Positions 34,167-35,516 of a DNA stretch of 35,516 nt are shown here, piece by piece. How positions within the stretch are numbered: position 1 is the stretch's first letter; every line of letters begins with the position of its first letter. The stretch lies in contig CAJFOL010000073.1 of assembly GCA_904397185.1 (NCBI GenBank), positions 1 through 35,516 on the forward strand, read 5' to 3'. The translations under genes and the position numbers were made by a program. The DNA is from an uncultured Clostridia bacterium. Lineage in GTDB: Bacteria; Bacillota; Clostridia; Christensenellales; UBA1242. The notes under the pieces are model-generated. The model did no database searches and had not been told where the DNA came from. It was given only the letters and a program-made list of their open reading frames with translations.

Positions 34167-34787
34167 TTATTTTATATAAATTTCATAATTTATATCTTTG
34201 TCTAAATATGATATAAATTCTTTCTCATTTTGTTTTGTTCCTACAATCGCATTGTAATGCGATGGAATGACAAGTTTTGGTTTTATGATATTTGTAAGTT
34301 CTGCTCCCTCTTTGCCATCCATGGTAAATGTACCGCCTATTGGCACAAACAGACAATCGCATTTTATCTTTTTGTTATCCTCATTGATATCACAGTCGCC
34401 TAAAATTGCATAGCTGATATTTTTATATGTTATTTTATATCCCACCCAGCCGTATTCTTTTTTATGGAATTGTTTATTGACGTTATATGATGGAAAGGCC
34501 TCGACCCTTATTCCGTCAAGCAAAAATTCTTGATTTGGCTGGACTGCTACCATCTTATTTTTATAAGTTTTCTTTATCTCCTGAGCGACATCCATAGGAG
34601 CGATAAATATAGTATCATCACACACTATCTTATCAATATCTTCAGGCGAATAGTGGTCATAGTGAGCATGAGTTATAAAAATATATTTTGCCTTGTACTC
34701 CCCTGTTATCTTATAAGGGTCAACGAAGATTTCATCCCCTATCATTATTGAACTATGATAAAGTACTTTTGCATTATAATTTAACAT
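34167..34787 (-). CDS. Metallo-beta-lactamase-fold hydrolase
   Basis: The 206-residue protein belongs to the UPF0173/UlaG-like MBL-fold group of metal-dependent hydrolases, which act on small-molecule esters or phosphoesters. The dinuclear metal motif HAHYDH lies at 40-45 and is preceded by FITH. Further conserved sites are GDCD at 130-133 and H177 in IPSHYN. Beta strands before and after match the fold. There is no signal peptide, so it is cytoplasmic. An AGGAGA ribosome binding site lies 5 nt upstream. It lies 42 nt downstream of the CrtO-like gene in the same direction with no terminator between, so the two probably form an operon. The substrate cannot be named. Confidence 0.85.
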   Translation of the reverse strand: MLNYNAKVLYHSSIMIGDEIFVDPYKITGEYKAKYIFITHAHYDHYSPEDIDKIVCDDTIFIAPMDVAQEIKKTYKNKMVAVQPNQEFLLDGIRVEAFPSYNVNKQFHKKEYGWVGYKITYKNISYAILGDCDINEDNKKIKCDCLFVPIGGTFTMDGKEGAELTNIIKPKLVIPSHYNAIVGTKQNEKEFISYLDKDINYEIYIK

Positions 34788-34829
34788 TTTTATCTCCTTT
34801 TTGCTAAAAAAACAATAAAAAATTCAATT

Positions 34830-35459
34830 TTAAGCCGTTTTTTCATCAAATTCATCAATATTTTCTTGATTTTGCTTTTCATTATCCTTCTTCTCTTTTT
34901 GGATGAGAAGCCTATTATATATCTTTAAAAATTTAGGTCTTAAATATCGCTGAACAAGTATTGGCATTATATGAAGAAGAAAATTCAAGAAAAATACAGG
35001 TAATCCAATCGTGAAAATGTATTCTCGTGGCAAGAATATGAATATAAGCAAACCCGCCACTATAGAGTAAAAATGCAAGGCTTCGGCTATGCAATTCTCT
35101 GTCAAAAATTTATAAATATATTCTGGGTTATTCGGCTCTGCAATTTCAGTCTTTGCAAAACCACTAAGTTTGCCGAGTTCTGGTATCTTATCCTTCCATT
35201 TTTTTATTTTCAATTTGTTATATAATTCATTCTCTTTGCTGTAAACTTTATATCTCTTTCGATACGGATTAAAGACCTTTGATGGTAGTATTCGGGTAAT
35301 TAATGTTATTACACCCGACATCAAACCACACACAACTACTGCTAAAAACAAATATAAAAACATTGCACCTACGTCCTTGTTCTCTGTAAGCACATAAAAG
35401 AGATTCCCTCCCATTATGATTGTTAAACCAACTGACAATATTGCAATGTATAATTTCAT
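34830..35459 (-). CDS. CrtO-like membrane acyltransferase-family protein
   Basis: The protein has 209 residues with TM segments at about 3-24, 31-55, 128-144 and 148-168 and a charged C-terminal tail. Three short motifs recall the S. aureus glycosyl-4,4'-diaponeurosporenoate acyltransferase CrtO: IKKWKDKIPELGKL (85-98; CrtO has RKWKHKILDG), ENCIAEALHF (121-130; CrtO has ETKRAELIHW) and PILVQRYLRPKF (166-177; CrtO has PIIIVQRYNRPRL). The match is from memory, but the order and spacing agree. No other carotenoid gene lies nearby, so the substrate here is probably a different lipid or sugar. No ribosome binding site lies before the ATG; a TAAACT -10-like box at 35471-35466 suggests a leaderless mRNA. 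It is upstream of the MBL-fold gene in a likely two-gene operon. Confidence 0.7.
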   Translation of the reverse strand: MKLYIAILSVGLTIIMGGNLFYVLTENKDVGAMFLYLFLAVVVCGLMSGVITLITRILPSKVFNPYRKRYKVYSKENELYNKLKIKKWKDKIPELGKLSGFAKTEIAEPNNPEYIYKFLTENCIAEALHFYSIVAGLLIFIFLPREYIFTIGLPVFFLNFLLHIMPILVQRYLRPKFLKIYNRLLIQKEKKDNEKQNQENIDEFDEKTA

Positions 35460-35516
35460 ATTAATAGTTTAGCACAAATATCATAAAAAATAAAACAAGT
35501 TTTTAGATTTTACTAA
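35460..35516. other. Upstream region of the CrtO-like gene
   Basis: This AT-rich right edge holds the candidate -10 TAAACT (35471-35466, minus) 7 nt before the ATG and a TTTATT-like -35 (35494-35489). Nothing else is visible. Confidence 0.35.

Overview
The window is AT-rich DNA from a low-GC bacterium, most likely an uncultured, host-associated member of the Bacillota (Clostridia-like). The reasons are consensus TTGACA/TATAAT promoters, strong AGGAGG-type ribosome binding sites, a Gram-positive-style lipoprotein, a BspA-like leucine-rich-repeat protein, WG-repeat proteins, and AT-rich hairpin terminators. TGA is a real stop (it ends the giant gene), so the standard bacterial code applies. No tRNA, rRNA, CRISPR array, insertion sequence or phage gene was seen.

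Left part (1-9954), all on the minus strand. A BspA-like fragment runs off the left edge and lies just downstream of uvrA. To its right come uvrA, a WG-repeat gene followed by a 36-residue mini-ORF, a second WG-repeat gene, a membrane-anchored protein with an Ig-like domain, uvrB, and a small winged-helix-like/TM protein. Most of these genes have their own promoter and several have their own hairpin terminator, so this stretch is a row of short transcription units rather than one operon. uvrA appears to be transcribed as a leaderless mRNA.

Middle part (about 9955-31414). A very AT-rich divergent gap separates two paralogous small proteins (121 and 122 aa). The plus-strand paralog converges on and overlaps radC, and the terminator of radC lies inside the coding sequence of that paralog. 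radC is itself joined by an ATGA overlap to the end of a 20,001-bp gene for a 6,666-residue lipoprotein. That gene fills 56% of the window. It has a lipobox, an Ig-like N-terminal region, roughly 35 GLUG-like repeats in several clusters, and a Gly/acidic collagen-like stretch near the C-terminus. It is driven by a promoter with perfect -35 and -10 hexamers and has a hairpin leader.

Right part (31683-35459). On the plus strand lie a TtcA-family tRNA-thiolation ATPase and the glycolytic enzyme GpmI. On the minus strand, converging on gpmI across a 16-bp bidirectional terminator, lie a metallo-beta-lactamase-fold hydrolase and a membrane protein resembling CrtO acyltransferases. These last two probably form a two-gene operon.

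No complete defence or mobile system was recognised. The most unusual features are the giant GLUG lipoprotein, its translational coupling to radC, the paired small membrane proteins, and the radC terminator buried in an antisense gene.
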